A DNA stretch of 64,000 nucleotides from Caloramator quimbayensis (GCF_900167605.1 NZ_FUYH01000004.1:112939-176938); one strand, 5' to 3'. Counted from the first letter of the stretch, positions 53,762 to 62,777 are shown. Notes: generated from the sequence alone by a model not told the origin. Numbers and translations are program-made.

Positions 53762-54511
53762 ATGTCTATAAATATTAAACTTGAAATGTTTGAAGGTCCG
53801 TTAGACCTTCTTTTGCACTTAATAAAAAAATCAGAAGTAGATATATATGATATACCTATTGCTGAAATTACAGAGCAGTATATTTCTTATCTTAAAGCCA
53901 TGGAGGAACTGGATCTTGAGATTGCCAGCGAGTTTTTAGTTATGGCATCAACTCTTCTTGAAATAAAATCAAAGATGCTCCTTCCAAAGGTAAATATAAG
54001 TGATAATGAAGAATCGGCGGATATAGACCCAAGGAAGGAGCTTGTTGAAAAACTTGTTGAGTATAAAAAATATAAGGAATTCGCTGAAAGGCTCAAAGAA
54101 TTTGAAAAGTGCGGAGCTATATTTTTTAAAAGTCCTGAGATAATAGATGATATTGAAAACAAAGATGTATATTTTAAAAACATAACCGTTGAAAATCTCA
54201 TGACAGCATATAAAAGAGTTATTAAAACCTATGAAAATAGATTTAATAAAAGAAGTGAAATACCAAAGGATATAGATTATGATGAATTCAGAATAGAAGA
54301 TAAGATGGATTATATTAAAAATATGGTATATAAATATAAAAGAGTATCCTTTGAAAAGTTTTTTGAAAATGCAAAGTCAAAGCTTGAAATAGTAGTTACT
54401 TTTCTTGCAATGCTTGAGCTTATAAAGCTGAGGTTTATAACTGCAATTCAATATAAAAACTTTGAAGAAATCATAATAGAAGGGCAGGATGAACTATGGA
54501 AGATTTCCTAA
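53762..54511 (+). CDS. scpA: segregation and condensation protein A
   Basis: Kleisin subunit of the SMC-ScpAB condensin. 249 residues; N-terminal KLEMFEGPLDLLLHLIKKSE with DIYDIPIAEIT, and a C-terminal winged helix (VVTFLAMLELIKLRFITAIQ). Overlaps scpB by 16 bases, the usual coupling. Confidence 0.96.
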   Translation: MSINIKLEMFEGPLDLLLHLIKKSEVDIYDIPIAEITEQYISYLKAMEELDLEIASEFLVMASTLLEIKSKMLLPKVNISDNEESADIDPRKELVEKLVEYKKYKEFAERLKEFEKCGAIFFKSPEIIDDIENKDVYFKNITVENLMTAYKRVIKTYENRFNKRSEIPKDIDYDEFRIEDKMDYIKNMVYKYKRVSFEKFFENAKSKLEIVVTFLAMLELIKLRFITAIQYKNFEEIIIEGQDELWKIS

Positions 54512-55062
54512 TAGACTTCCAATTTGAAGATGATGACGAAAGACTTAAGGGAATAATAGAAGCTGTATTGTTTGCTGCTGGTGACCCAATTTCAATAAAG
54601 GATTTAGCTTATGCAGCGGGAGTTAGCGAAAAAAGGGCTGAAACTGTTATAGAGATGCTCGAAGAAAGTTATAAATCTGCAGACAGAGGACTTTATATCA
54701 TAAGATTTAATAATAAAATACAGCTTTCAACAAAACCTGAATATGGAGAATATATAAAAAAGCTTATTAAACCTGAAGGAAGGCAGAATCTCTCCCAGGC
54801 AGCTCTTGAGACTTTATCTATTATAGCCTATAAACAGCCTATAACAAGGATTGAAATAGATGAAATAAGGGGAGTCAGAAGCGACAGGGCGATTGCAACT
54901 CTTCTCGAAAGAGGGCTTATAAAAGAAAATGGAAGGCTTGATGCTCCTGGAAGGCCTATATTATACAGCACCACCGATGATTTTTTAAAGTATTTTGGAT
55001 TTAAAAATATTAAAGAATTACCTGAACTTATTGAATTTAATTTGGAATATGAGGAAAAATAA
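54496..55062 (+). CDS. scpB: segregation and condensation protein B
   Basis: Winged-helix partner of ScpA, 188 residues: IIEAVLFAAGDPISIKDLA, ALETLSIIAYKQPITRIEID and LIKENGRLDAPGRPILY are diagnostic. Starts within the end of scpA. Confidence 0.97.
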   Translation: MEDFLIDFQFEDDDERLKGIIEAVLFAAGDPISIKDLAYAAGVSEKRAETVIEMLEESYKSADRGLYIIRFNNKIQLSTKPEYGEYIKKLIKPEGRQNLSQAALETLSIIAYKQPITRIEIDEIRGVRSDRAIATLLERGLIKENGRLDAPGRPILYSTTDDFLKYFGFKNIKELPELIEFNLEYEEK

Positions 55063-55097
55063 AAAAATGAAGTAAACTTTTTTTGAAGGTGTAAATC

Positions 55098-55670
55098 ATG
55101 GGAATTATAGTTTTAGCTGTAATATCAGTCGTAATTTTATTTTTCCTTTTAAGCACAATTATTTTTTCAATATACGTCGGCAGGGATAAAAAAGTTGTTA
55201 TTAATATTATTTTATTTAAAGTTATAAAAATCAAAATAAATGATAAGAATAAGAAAAGGAAGAAAAATAAAGGCTTAAAAATTAACATTCCTCCTAAAAT
55301 AATACTTAAAATTTTAAAAGAATCTCTGCCCCCCGTTAAGTATTTAATTGAAAAATCAAGACTATATATTAAACTTGATATGACTTTTGGGCTATCCTCT
55401 CCTGATAAAACTGCGATAACCTATGGACTGATTAATTCCTTTATTTACACTTTAGATTGTTTTTTGAAATCTTCTTCAAAAAAAGTTGATTCATCATATA
55501 ATATAGTTCCGGATTTAAAAGACAAAAGGATTGATGTGTTTCTCGACTTTAAAATCTCTATTAGGATTTTAAACGTCTTTTCCTTCCTTTTTAAGCTTTT
55601 AAGGATTTTTCTTCATTATAAATCCAATTTTAAATTTAAAGGTGGTGTAGTATATGGAGCATCCAATTGA
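55098..55670 (+). CDS. DUF2953 membrane-anchored protein
   Basis: A 190-residue protein with one N-terminal membrane helix (IVLAVISVVILFFLLSTIIF) and a basic region, then the DUF2953 pattern GLSSPDKTAITYGLINSFIY and VPDLKDKRIDVFLDFKI. In Firmicutes it is regularly paired with the ytfJ gene, and here it overlaps that gene by 17 bases. Function unknown; likely sporulation-linked. Confidence 0.85.
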   Translation: MGIIVLAVISVVILFFLLSTIIFSIYVGRDKKVVINIILFKVIKIKINDKNKKRKKNKGLKINIPPKIILKILKESLPPVKYLIEKSRLYIKLDMTFGLSSPDKTAITYGLINSFIYTLDCFLKSSSKKVDSSYNIVPDLKDKRIDVFLDFKISIRILNVFSFLFKLLRIFLHYKSNFKFKGGVVYGASN

Positions 55671-56079
55671 AGCTTTAATGAAAACTACTATGGACAATTT
55701 GAAGCAGATGATTGATGTAAATACTATTGTAGGAGATGCCGTTGAAACTCAGGACGGAACAGTAATAATTCCTATCTCTAAGGTAAGTATAGGCTTTGCT
55801 TCAGGCGGCAGCGAATTTAAAGGTTCAGATTCTAAAGGAGATGAAAACACTAAGCTCCCCTTTGGCGGAGGAAGCGGAGCAGGAGTATCCCTTCAGCCGG
55901 TTGCTTTTCTCGTTGTAAAATCTGATTATGTAAGGCTTCTTCCTGTAGCTCAGGCAGGCTCAATAGAGAGAATAATCGACAACATACCTGAGTTTATTGA
56001 AGAAATTACAGCGCTATTTAAAAAAGATAAAGAAAAAGAAAATTCTCAGGAAGAAAACTCGGCTTTTAATGCTACTTAA
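55654..56079 (+). CDS. ytfJ: GerW family sporulation protein (YtfJ)
   Basis: A 141-residue soluble protein: EHPIEALMKTTMDNLKQMI, then TIVGDAVETQDGTVIIPISK and a Gly-rich GGGSGAGVSLQPVAFLVVK, the family signature. In Bacillus YtfJ/GerW is a forespore protein needed for full germination response. Ribosome site AAAGGTGG inside the previous gene. A terminator follows. Confidence 0.94.
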   Translation: MEHPIEALMKTTMDNLKQMIDVNTIVGDAVETQDGTVIIPISKVSIGFASGGSEFKGSDSKGDENTKLPFGGGSGAGVSLQPVAFLVVKSDYVRLLPVAQAGSIERIIDNIPEFIEEITALFKKDKEKENSQEENSAFNAT

Positions 56080-56090
56080 ATAAAATTTTG

Positions 56091-56125
56091 AGCCCATATT
56101 GCAGATTATTTTAGCAATATGGGCT
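56091..56125 (+). terminator. hairpin terminator after ytfJ
   Basis: AGCCCATATTGC (56091-56102) pairs perfectly with GCAATATGGGCT (56114-56125), 11-base loop. The T run after it is interrupted (AAGTTTAACTTTT). Confidence 0.75.
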
Positions 56126-56192
56126 AAGTTTAACTTTTATATCTGAAACATCATAAATTATAAATCCTGTGACTATGTTTGGAGGATTTAAT

Positions 56193-57317
56193 ATGAAATT
56201 TAAGAAAGTATCCTTTCTTTTTTTTATTATCATTTTACTATCAGGTTTTGCTTACAGCCCTCAAAAAAACATAAATTTAAAATGCCTGTCAGCAGTAGTA
56301 ATAGATCAGGATTCAGGAAGAATATTGTATTCTAAAAATGAAAACAGCCTTCTTCCAATGGCAAGTACTACTAAAATTATGACAGCAATTGTTGCCATTG
56401 AAAGGGGAAACCTAAAGGATACAGTTACTATTTCAAGCAGAGCTTCATCGATAAAGGGCTCTGTGGTTGGATATAAAAAGGATGAAAAGCTATCCCTCGA
56501 GGAACTTTTATATGGTCTTATGATGCGCTCTGGGAACGATGCTGCAATAGCTATTGCAGAGCACATATCAGGAAGCGTTGAAGAGTTTTCAAAGCTTATG
56601 ACAGATAAAGCTTTTGAGATAGGGGCATATGATACAAGTTTTAAAAGCCCCCATGGTCTTGATATGGAAAATCACTATACAACAGCAAAGGATCTTGCTA
56701 AAATAACTGCTTATGCGATGAAAAATGAAACTTTTGCTAAAATTTCATCTACAAAAGAAATAGATTCTGGAGAAAGCGGAAAATTCACACGAAGTTATAA
56801 CAACATAAATAAATTTCTATATCAATATCCTAATTCCGATGGAGTTAAAACCGGCTCTACAGGAAAGGCAGGAAAATGTTTTGTAGCCTCGGTTAAAAAC
56901 CCCTATGGAAGATATATATGTGTTGTCTTAAACAGCAGCGACAGGTGGAACGATGCTAAAAAGCTTGCCGATTATGCGGAGAAAAATTACAAGTATATTA
57001 AAATTCTAAGCAGGGATGAGCTGATAAAATCATTTAAAGTTTATGGAGGAGAAAAAAAATATATTGCAGGGAAAATAGAAAAGGATCTTTATATACCTGT
57101 TACTGAAGATGAAATAAACAGCATCAAAATGGAAGTTTATGCTCCTTCGGTTATTTTCTCCCCTGTAAAGGAAAATGAAATATTAGGAAATGTGGTTGTA
57201 TATGCTAAGGATACTGCAGTTGGCAAGTACCCTATAATCAGCGACATGGAAGTTAAAAGGAAGAACTTTGCAGAGAATTTAAAGGAAATGATGAAAAGAA
57301 TGGCAAATATAAAGTAA
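56193..57317 (+). CDS. dacB: D-alanyl-D-alanine carboxypeptidase (S11 family)
   Basis: A second S11 carboxypeptidase in the window, 374 residues. Signal peptide ends near SGFAYS. Motifs: STTK in MASTTKIMTAIV, SGN in MRSGNDAAIAIA, KTG in GVKTGSTGKA. The position after scpB and ytfJ corresponds to Bacillus dacB, which trims cortex peptidoglycan in the mother cell, but spmA and spmB do not follow. ATG 56193 follows GGAGGAT; the frame opens at GTG 56169. Confidence 0.92.
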   Translation: MKFKKVSFLFFIIILLSGFAYSPQKNINLKCLSAVVIDQDSGRILYSKNENSLLPMASTTKIMTAIVAIERGNLKDTVTISSRASSIKGSVVGYKKDEKLSLEELLYGLMMRSGNDAAIAIAEHISGSVEEFSKLMTDKAFEIGAYDTSFKSPHGLDMENHYTTAKDLAKITAYAMKNETFAKISSTKEIDSGESGKFTRSYNNINKFLYQYPNSDGVKTGSTGKAGKCFVASVKNPYGRYICVVLNSSDRWNDAKKLADYAEKNYKYIKILSRDELIKSFKVYGGEKKYIAGKIEKDLYIPVTEDEINSIKMEVYAPSVIFSPVKENEILGNVVVYAKDTAVGKYPIISDMEVKRKNFAENLKEMMKRMANIK

Positions 57318-57324
57318 CCAAAAG

Positions 57325-57363
57325 CCCCCTTCAGGAATAATCTGAATATATGGAAGGGGGTTT
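57325..57363 (+). promoter_or_regulatory. hairpin that covers the next ribosome binding site
   Basis: CCCCCTTC (57325-57332) pairs perfectly with GAAGGGGG (57353-57360), followed by TTTA. The 3' arm is the ribosome site for GTG 57368. An inner stem TTCAG/CTGAA is an alternative fold. It could be the terminator of dacB and a translation lock at once. Confidence 0.55.
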
Positions 57364-57367
57364 AGTT

Positions 57368-58348
57368 GTGTTTAAGTATATAGATTGTATTGATGCAGGG
57401 AGTCCTTATTGCCCTTGCGAGCTTGCCTCAAAGGGAGAATGCATAATCTGTTCTCAACTTCACGGAAAGGAGTTTTGCGACTGCTTAAATTGGAAAGGAA
57501 CCTGTATATACCAAGAATTCCTTTGGAATGGTTGTAAAAGTAAAAAAATAAGGGAGTTTAAAAAATTTAAAATAGAAAAAAGAGAATACTTTAGAGAAGA
57601 TATTTTAAAACTTGATATAAAAGTAAATAAAGAGCTTTCAAGGGATTTAAACAATATTGGAGCTTTTGTATTTCTTAAAAATGAAAAGGATGCAGAATTC
57701 TTCAGCACTCCTATTTCAATTTTAAACAGCGATATTGAAACTGATATTATTACTGTTGTAATAAAAAGAGAAGGCATAAAAAGCAAGGCCCTTTTCGAAT
57801 GTGAAGATGAAATATTAGTTAAGGGACCTTATTTTAATGGAATACAAGGGCAAAAATATTTAAATGAGCTTAAAAATAACAGCTGCCTTATATTATCAAG
57901 GGGTATTGCCTCGGCTCCAGCAGTTTTAGCAGCTAAAAAACTTAAAATAAATAAAAATGAGGTATATGTGTTTTTAGACAGGGGAAGAAGCAGACAAAAC
58001 TTTTCAAAGCCCTATTTTTTATCCCTCGGGTGTATAGTTGAAGATGTTTCATTTTTAAATACAGATGGAGAGCTAAAGTATGAATATAAAAAGCAAATAG
58101 AGCAGCTTATAAAGAAATGGAATTTTAAAACGGTGCTTTCTGCAGGCAGCGATGATTTTCATGAAAAAGTTATAAACTTTATATATGGAATCGATAAGTA
58201 TATAAATTTTGCAACAGTTAACAACAGCACTATGTGCTGTGGAGAGGGTATATGCGGAAGCTGCATAATTAAGGGAAGAAATAATGTAAAAATAAGAGCC
58301 TGCAAGCAGCAGTATAATCCTAAGGAAGTATTTTTAAGGGGGATTTAA
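57368..58348 (+). CDS. Cys-rich ferredoxin-reductase-like electron transfer protein
   Basis: A 326-residue protein. Nine Cys lie in the first 56 residues (7, 15, 17, 25, 28, 37, 39, 46, 56), suggesting an Fe-S or zinc site. The middle has a FAD/NAD reductase layout (SRGIASAPAVLAAKKLKINK) and the end has a PyrK-like [2Fe-2S] site CCGEGICGSC with a further Cys (RACKQQY). It is related to the sulfide/dihydroorotate dehydrogenase-like reductases. GTG 57368 is chosen because AAGGGGG is seven bases before; ATG 57350 lies before that site. It forms a pair with the next gene; both are uncharacterised. Confidence 0.85.
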   Translation: MFKYIDCIDAGSPYCPCELASKGECIICSQLHGKEFCDCLNWKGTCIYQEFLWNGCKSKKIREFKKFKIEKREYFREDILKLDIKVNKELSRDLNNIGAFVFLKNEKDAEFFSTPISILNSDIETDIITVVIKREGIKSKALFECEDEILVKGPYFNGIQGQKYLNELKNNSCLILSRGIASAPAVLAAKKLKINKNEVYVFLDRGRSRQNFSKPYFLSLGCIVEDVSFLNTDGELKYEYKKQIEQLIKKWNFKTVLSAGSDDFHEKVINFIYGIDKYINFATVNNSTMCCGEGICGSCIIKGRNNVKIRACKQQYNPKEVFLRGI

Positions 58349-58351
58349 TTC

Positions 58352-59374
58352 ATGAAGGTTGTGGTAATTGGAGGCGGCTGGTCAGGATGCGCAGCAGCCC
58401 TTGAGGCTAAAAAGTGCGGTGCTGACGTTTTACTTATTGAAAGGACGGATATGCTCTTAGGCCTTGGAAATGTTGGAGGAATTATGAGAAATAATGGAAG
58501 ATACACCGCAGCTCAGGAGATGATTGAATTAGGGGGAGGGGATTTATTTGAGCTTGCAGATAAATGTGCAAGGCATAAAAATGTTGAATTTCCAGGCCAC
58601 AAGCATGCGACTTTATATGATGTTATAAAGATGGAGCCAACTGTAAGAAGATATCTTTTAGAAAAAAATATAAATATTTTATTTGAAGCAAGGGTAGTCG
58701 ATGTTGAACTTGAAAGAAATTCAATAAAGGGAATATATCTGTATGACGGAACCTTTATCGAGGGTGATGTTTTTATTGAAACTACTGGCTCGACGGGGCC
58801 TATGGGCAACTGCTTAAGATATGGAAAAGGATGCTCCATGTGCATATTAAGATGCCCATCCTATGGTCCGAGAATAAGCATAAGCAAAAGAGCAGGGGTT
58901 GAGGATATACTTGGCATGAGGGGAGATGACAGCTATGGAGCTATGAGCGGCTCATGCAAATTAAACAAAGAATCACTGTCGGATGAAATAAGGGAAAGTT
59001 TAGAGAGGGATGGGGTTTATATCATTGAGATTCCAAAGGAGGATGTAAACTTAGAAAAGCTTAACATGAAGGTCTGCCAGCAGTATGCCCTAAAGGAATT
59101 TGCAGAAAACATTGTACTTCTTGATACAGGCCATGCAAAGCTTATGACAAGTTATTATCCCCTTGAAAAACTTAGAAAAATACCCGGATTTGAAAATGTA
59201 AGGTTTGAAGACCCCTATTCAGGAGGAAAGGCTAATTCTATAAGGTATCTTTCCATGGCACCGAGGGATAACTCTATGAAGGTTACAGGGGTTGACAACC
59301 TCTTTGTAGGAGGAGAAAAAAGCGGACTTTTTGTTGGGCATACTGAAGCTTTTCCCACCACTTTGCGACAATAA
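58352..59374 (+). pseudogene. FAD-dependent oxidoreductase truncated by element insertion
   Basis: N-terminal dinucleotide motif VVIGGGWSGCAAALEAKKCG, a Cys cluster CSMCILRC and the late FAD motif VDNLFVGGEKSGLFVGHTEA are intact, and the frame then runs into foreign sequence (FPTTLRQ, stop 59372-59374). In relatives this motif is followed by about 90 more residues. The host part ends near 59350. Starts four bases after its partner, so the two formed one electron-transfer unit. Excision of the element would restore the gene, whose 3' end should lie beyond the right edge. Confidence 0.85.
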
Positions 59375-60976
59375 CCCACCCATGCTTCCGTTGCCATTTT
59401 CACCAAATAGTATAATTTTAATATCTCCTTTTTCTCCATCCCATGTAATTGATTTTACTATACTTGATATTAAGAATTTCTTTTCTTCCAATGTACACTG
59501 GTCAATTAATGTTCCGAATTTTTTTAATATGTTTGTAAACATATCAAGATCTAATTTTTGTTGTTGAATTTTTTCCTGCTGTTCTATTAAATCTGTTTTC
59601 TCTTTATTTAAAGATTTTATTTCTTTGTTTAAAATTTCTATTTCTTCTCTTATGTATTTTGCGGTATCATCATCATTAATATATGCTAATTGTTTAATTA
59701 GATTACTTATAGCCATTTTAATATCATGAATTTTTTTTTCTAAATTTTCTATTAGAAAGTCAGTATTATTTGTTGTTGCAGTTTCTTTAAGTTCAGATAA
59801 ATTTTTTATAAGTTGTTCAGGATTCAATGTTATATCTTTAAGTTTATTTATTACTAATGTTTCTAATTCATCACCTCTAATATTAGGATTTGAACATCTT
59901 GTTTTGCCTGAATCAACTTTAAGTGAGCAAGTATAATAATATGTTTTATTATGTCCATAAGCAACTCTCATATTGCACCCACAATGGGCACATTTTAATA
60001 TTCCTGTTAAAAGAGCAGTATTAGTTTTCCCTAATCTTGGAGCTTTCTCTTTATTTACTTGTAATGTTTTTTGGACTTCAAGCCATTTATCTCCATCAAT
60101 TATGCCTTCATGTCTACTTATTGCTGCTATCCACTCAGAAATATTCCTATACGATTTTGTTCCTATTTTTTTATTGTATGTCAAAAATGCATGTTTGGAA
60201 TCTGGTTTTCCAACAACAGTTATGCCTAAACTTTTTAGGTATTCAACGACTTCTTTTGAGGATTTTACATAGACTGGATTAGTTAATATCTCTTGTATCT
60301 GTTTTTTGTTCCAATCCTTATGCTGCTTAGTTTTATAGTGATTCGATAATAAAAATTTGTTTACTTGACTTAATGATTTTAATTCAAGATATTTTTCATA
60401 AATAAGATTAACTATTTCTAATTCTGTATTAATTGGCGATAACTTATACATTTTTCTTGGTTTCATATTTTCATCATAATACTGAATTGCTTCGCTATTA
60501 AAACCTAATGGAGTTTGCCCACCAAGCCAGCGACCCGACTTTGCAAGTTCAAGCATGTTATCTCTAACTCTTTCTGCAATAGTTTCCCTTTCAAGCTGTG
60601 CAAAGACACCTGCTATATACATCATAGCCCTACCCATTGGGGTTGAAGTATCAAATTGTTCTCTAATACTAATAAAAGATATTCCAAACTCTTGAAGTTG
60701 GTTTATAAGCATAGAAAAATCAGCAATATTTCTACTTATTCTATCAAGACGATAACATATTAGGACGTTAAATTTTTTATCTTTGGCGTCCTTTATCAAA
60801 TGCTGAAATTCCGGTCTATTAGTATTCTTCCCTGAAAAACCTTCATCTTCATAAATAATAAATTCATTTGTGTTGAAATGTTTTTGAGCATATTCTTTGC
60901 AAAGTTGTACTTGATTTTCTATTGATTCACCTTTTTCTGAGAATTTTGATTTACGAGAATAAATTGCAATTTTCAT
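59219..60976 (-). CDS. large serine recombinase (integrase)
   Basis: 585 residues as read. Resolvase domain (MKIAIYSRKSKFSEKGESIE) with catalytic Ser7, the YRLDRISRN and AQLERETIAERV active-site arginines; recombinase domain (GRWLGGQTPLGFN); zinc ribbon CAHCGCN...CSLKVDSGKTRCSN; then a long coiled coil (about residues 395-475). The last 43 residues or so (from SFSMPNKK) are encoded by host DNA antisense to the oxidoreductase, so the C-terminus differs between the integrated and the circular form. ATG with TAGGAGAT. It catalyses integration and, with a directionality factor, excision. Confidence 0.94.
   Translation of the reverse strand: MKIAIYSRKSKFSEKGESIENQVQLCKEYAQKHFNTNEFIIYEDEGFSGKNTNRPEFQHLIKDAKDKKFNVLICYRLDRISRNIADFSMLINQLQEFGISFISIREQFDTSTPMGRAMMYIAGVFAQLERETIAERVRDNMLELAKSGRWLGGQTPLGFNSEAIQYYDENMKPRKMYKLSPINTELEIVNLIYEKYLELKSLSQVNKFLLSNHYKTKQHKDWNKKQIQEILTNPVYVKSSKEVVEYLKSLGITVVGKPDSKHAFLTYNKKIGTKSYRNISEWIAAISRHEGIIDGDKWLEVQKTLQVNKEKAPRLGKTNTALLTGILKCAHCGCNMRVAYGHNKTYYYTCSLKVDSGKTRCSNPNIRGDELETLVINKLKDITLNPEQLIKNLSELKETATTNNTDFLIENLEKKIHDIKMAISNLIKQLAYINDDDTAKYIREEIEILNKEIKSLNKEKTDLIEQQEKIQQQKLDLDMFTNILKKFGTLIDQCTLEEKKFLISSIVKSITWDGEKGDIKIILFGENGNGSMGGLLSQSGGKSFSMPNKKSAFFSSYKEVVNPCNLHRVIPRCHGKIPYRISLSS
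59340..59356. other. attL junction of the serine recombinase element
   Basis: The host reading frame loses family similarity right after GHTEA (codons 59336-59350). The recombinase gene crosses the same point from the other side. Serine recombinases exchange at a two-base core; GC or CT near 59348-59351 are candidates, but attR is needed to define it. Confidence 0.6.
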
Positions 60977-60994
60977 AAATATATCTCCTATAAT

Positions 60995-61912
60995 TTATTT
61001 TAATGATTCTAAAGCATCCCAAAAATCATTCTCATGAACAATTAAAATTTTATGGCCTTTTTTCCTCAAATTAACAGCTTGTTCAACTTTTCTTCCATAA
61101 CATGAAAACGCCCAGCAAGGATTTCCGTTGTTACCAATGACTAAATAGTCTGTTTCTTTTGTTACTTTATCATGATATCTACCACCAAATGAAATTATAA
61201 CCTCACTTATTTGTTTTCTTGTTGTTTTAGAAGATGTTCCTGTAAAGCAAAATAACTTATTATTAATAATTATTTCAGGACATATTGAACAAATACCACT
61301 AATGTTTATTTTTTCCCTTAATTCTTCGATTTCATTTCTATTTAAATTAGAAGAACATTTTGTATCGACAAAGTCGCTTAAAAATAATTTAAGAATTTTT
61401 CTTTCATAGTCATCAATAAATCCATCAGAAAGAATAGATATTAAAAGACTATAGATTTCATCATAAGGATATGTCCCAATTAAATGTTCATTATCTTCAA
61501 GCCAATTTTTTAAAGCTTTAATTTCAGAATCTGTTATAACTCCATCAGCTAATATCCCATGTAGAATTCCATGAAGTCTTTGTACATCGGAAGTTATTAT
61601 ATCAAAATACATATTTCCTATTTTATAATTATTACATAACCAGAGAATATCTTCTCTTTCGTTTTCATCTATAATTCCATCTTCTATAGATTTTTTTATA
61701 GTGTTCAATATATCTCCCAATGGTTGCCTATTTATATAATTACTATATAATTCACACCAAGCTGATAATTCTTTTAATTCATATTCATTTAAAATGTTAT
61801 CGATTGTTATTCCTATTAGTATTCCCTCTAATGTATGAAGAGCTTTATCAATTTCCAATCTTAAAGTATATTTACGATATTGTTGACTATCATATTTTTC
61901 CAAATTTAACAC
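60995..61912 (-). CDS. TerB-like helical repeat protein with C-terminal BRCT domain
   Basis: A 305-residue protein. Residues 1 to about 195 are helical repeats, each with an acidic turn and a helix: ILNEYELKELSAWCELY, GIIDENEREDILWLCNNY, GVITDSEIKALKNWLEDN and GFIDDYERKILKLFLSDF; these resemble TerB-type motifs. The last 90 residues form a BRCT domain (KLFCFTGTSSKTTRKQISEV, GGRYHDKVTKETDYLVIG) like that of NAD-dependent DNA ligase. GTG start after AAGGAGGG. It lies beside the integrase in the element. Function unknown. Confidence 0.85.
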   Translation of the reverse strand: MLNLEKYDSQQYRKYTLRLEIDKALHTLEGILIGITIDNILNEYELKELSAWCELYSNYINRQPLGDILNTIKKSIEDGIIDENEREDILWLCNNYKIGNMYFDIITSDVQRLHGILHGILADGVITDSEIKALKNWLEDNEHLIGTYPYDEIYSLLISILSDGFIDDYERKILKLFLSDFVDTKCSSNLNRNEIEELREKINISGICSICPEIIINNKLFCFTGTSSKTTRKQISEVIISFGGRYHDKVTKETDYLVIGNNGNPCWAFSCYGRKVEQAVNLRKKGHKILIVHENDFWDALESLK

Positions 61913-61937
61913 AAGTTTTTCCCTCCTTATTTTAAAA

Positions 61938-62396
61938 TTAAAACTTTTCTAAAATAGCTAAGGGGTCAAAATAAATAATATAATTATCAATAGTATAAAA
62001 TAATCCATATTTATTTTTGTAATAAGTTAAAGCTTCATCTAAAAATTCTTCAGTAACATTTAAAAATTCAGCCAATTCATATTTATTTCTAATTCCATTT
62101 TTGTAGGCTTGAATTATTGAGGTTATACCGACCAATTTTTTATAAGCCCAATTACGAGCAATTTTTTCTTGTTTAATATTAATAACGTTTGATTGTTCTA
62201 ATATATTACCTGAAGAAGTGTAGTGATGACCTATTTCTTCAGCTAAAATACAAACCTTTTCAGCATTTGTTTTAATGTTTTGATTTATTGCAATAGTATT
62301 GTTACAATAAAGCCCTTTAATATTGCCTTTGAATTTCATTTCAATAACATCAATATTTTTTTCATCTGCTTCATCTAATAGTTTTTCATATTCCAT
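61938..62396 (-). CDS. ImmA/IrrE family metallopeptidase
   Basis: A 152-residue protein with the motif LAEEIGHHYTS. The first His of the classical HExxH is Glu here, a variant common in phage ImmA proteins, with the GHH part kept. In ICEBs1, ImmA cuts the repressor ImmR to induce the element; here the repressor-like gene is upstream in the same direction, so the pair may form a proteolytic switch. Weak ribosome site GGGGTGTGGG. Confidence 0.85.
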   Translation of the reverse strand: MEYEKLLDEADEKNIDVIEMKFKGNIKGLYCNNTIAINQNIKTNAEKVCILAEEIGHHYTSSGNILEQSNVINIKQEKIARNWAYKKLVGITSIIQAYKNGIRNKYELAEFLNVTEEFLDEALTYYKNKYGLFYTIDNYIIYFDPLAILEKF

Positions 62397-62420
62397 TATC
62401 CCACACCCCTTAGATATATA

Positions 62421-62777
62421 TTATTTTTGCTTTTTGGATAATATAAATCTAATAAAGCTTTCTATATCTTCTATATCCTCGTCTGTAAATTTTTCACTTT
62501 TAAAATGAGCAGCAAGAGTTTCAATTTTATTCCCCTCAATTATTTTATCAACTTTTTCAAAAGAATTTGTTTTAGGATAAGTTTTATCATCAAAAAAATA
62601 ATTTAAAGGCACGTCAAGAGCTGTAGCTATTTTATTTAAAATTTCAATATCAATTTTGCGTTTCCCGTTTTCAATTTTACTTATTGTAGATTGAGGTATT
62701 CCTGTAATTTTAGACAACTCATATGTTGATATATTTTTTTTTAATCTTAAATCTTTAATTTTTTCTGAAACATTCAT
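62421..62777 (-). CDS. CI-like XRE family repressor
   Basis: A 118-residue protein: XRE helix-turn-helix (LRLKKNISTYELSKITGIPQ, then STISKIENGKRKIDIEIL) and a short C-terminal part (TDEDIEDIESFIRFILSKKQK) with no peptidase domain, so it cannot cleave itself. It is a likely target of the ImmA-like protease. Its promoter overlaps an operator. Ribosome site AAGGTGAT. Confidence 0.9.
   Translation of the reverse strand: MNVSEKIKDLRLKKNISTYELSKITGIPQSTISKIENGKRKIDIEILNKIATALDVPLNYFFDDKTYPKTNSFEKVDKIIEGNKIETLAAHFKSEKFTDEDIEDIESFIRFILSKKQK

Noticed and set aside
59219..59345. Independent short gene at the integrase 3' end
   Set aside because: It is in the same frame as the recombinase with no stop or new start; it is the host-encoded tail of that protein.
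59331..59567. Forward frame of 78 residues across the element junction
   Set aside because: Antisense to the recombinase, without a ribosome site and spanning two unrelated sequences.
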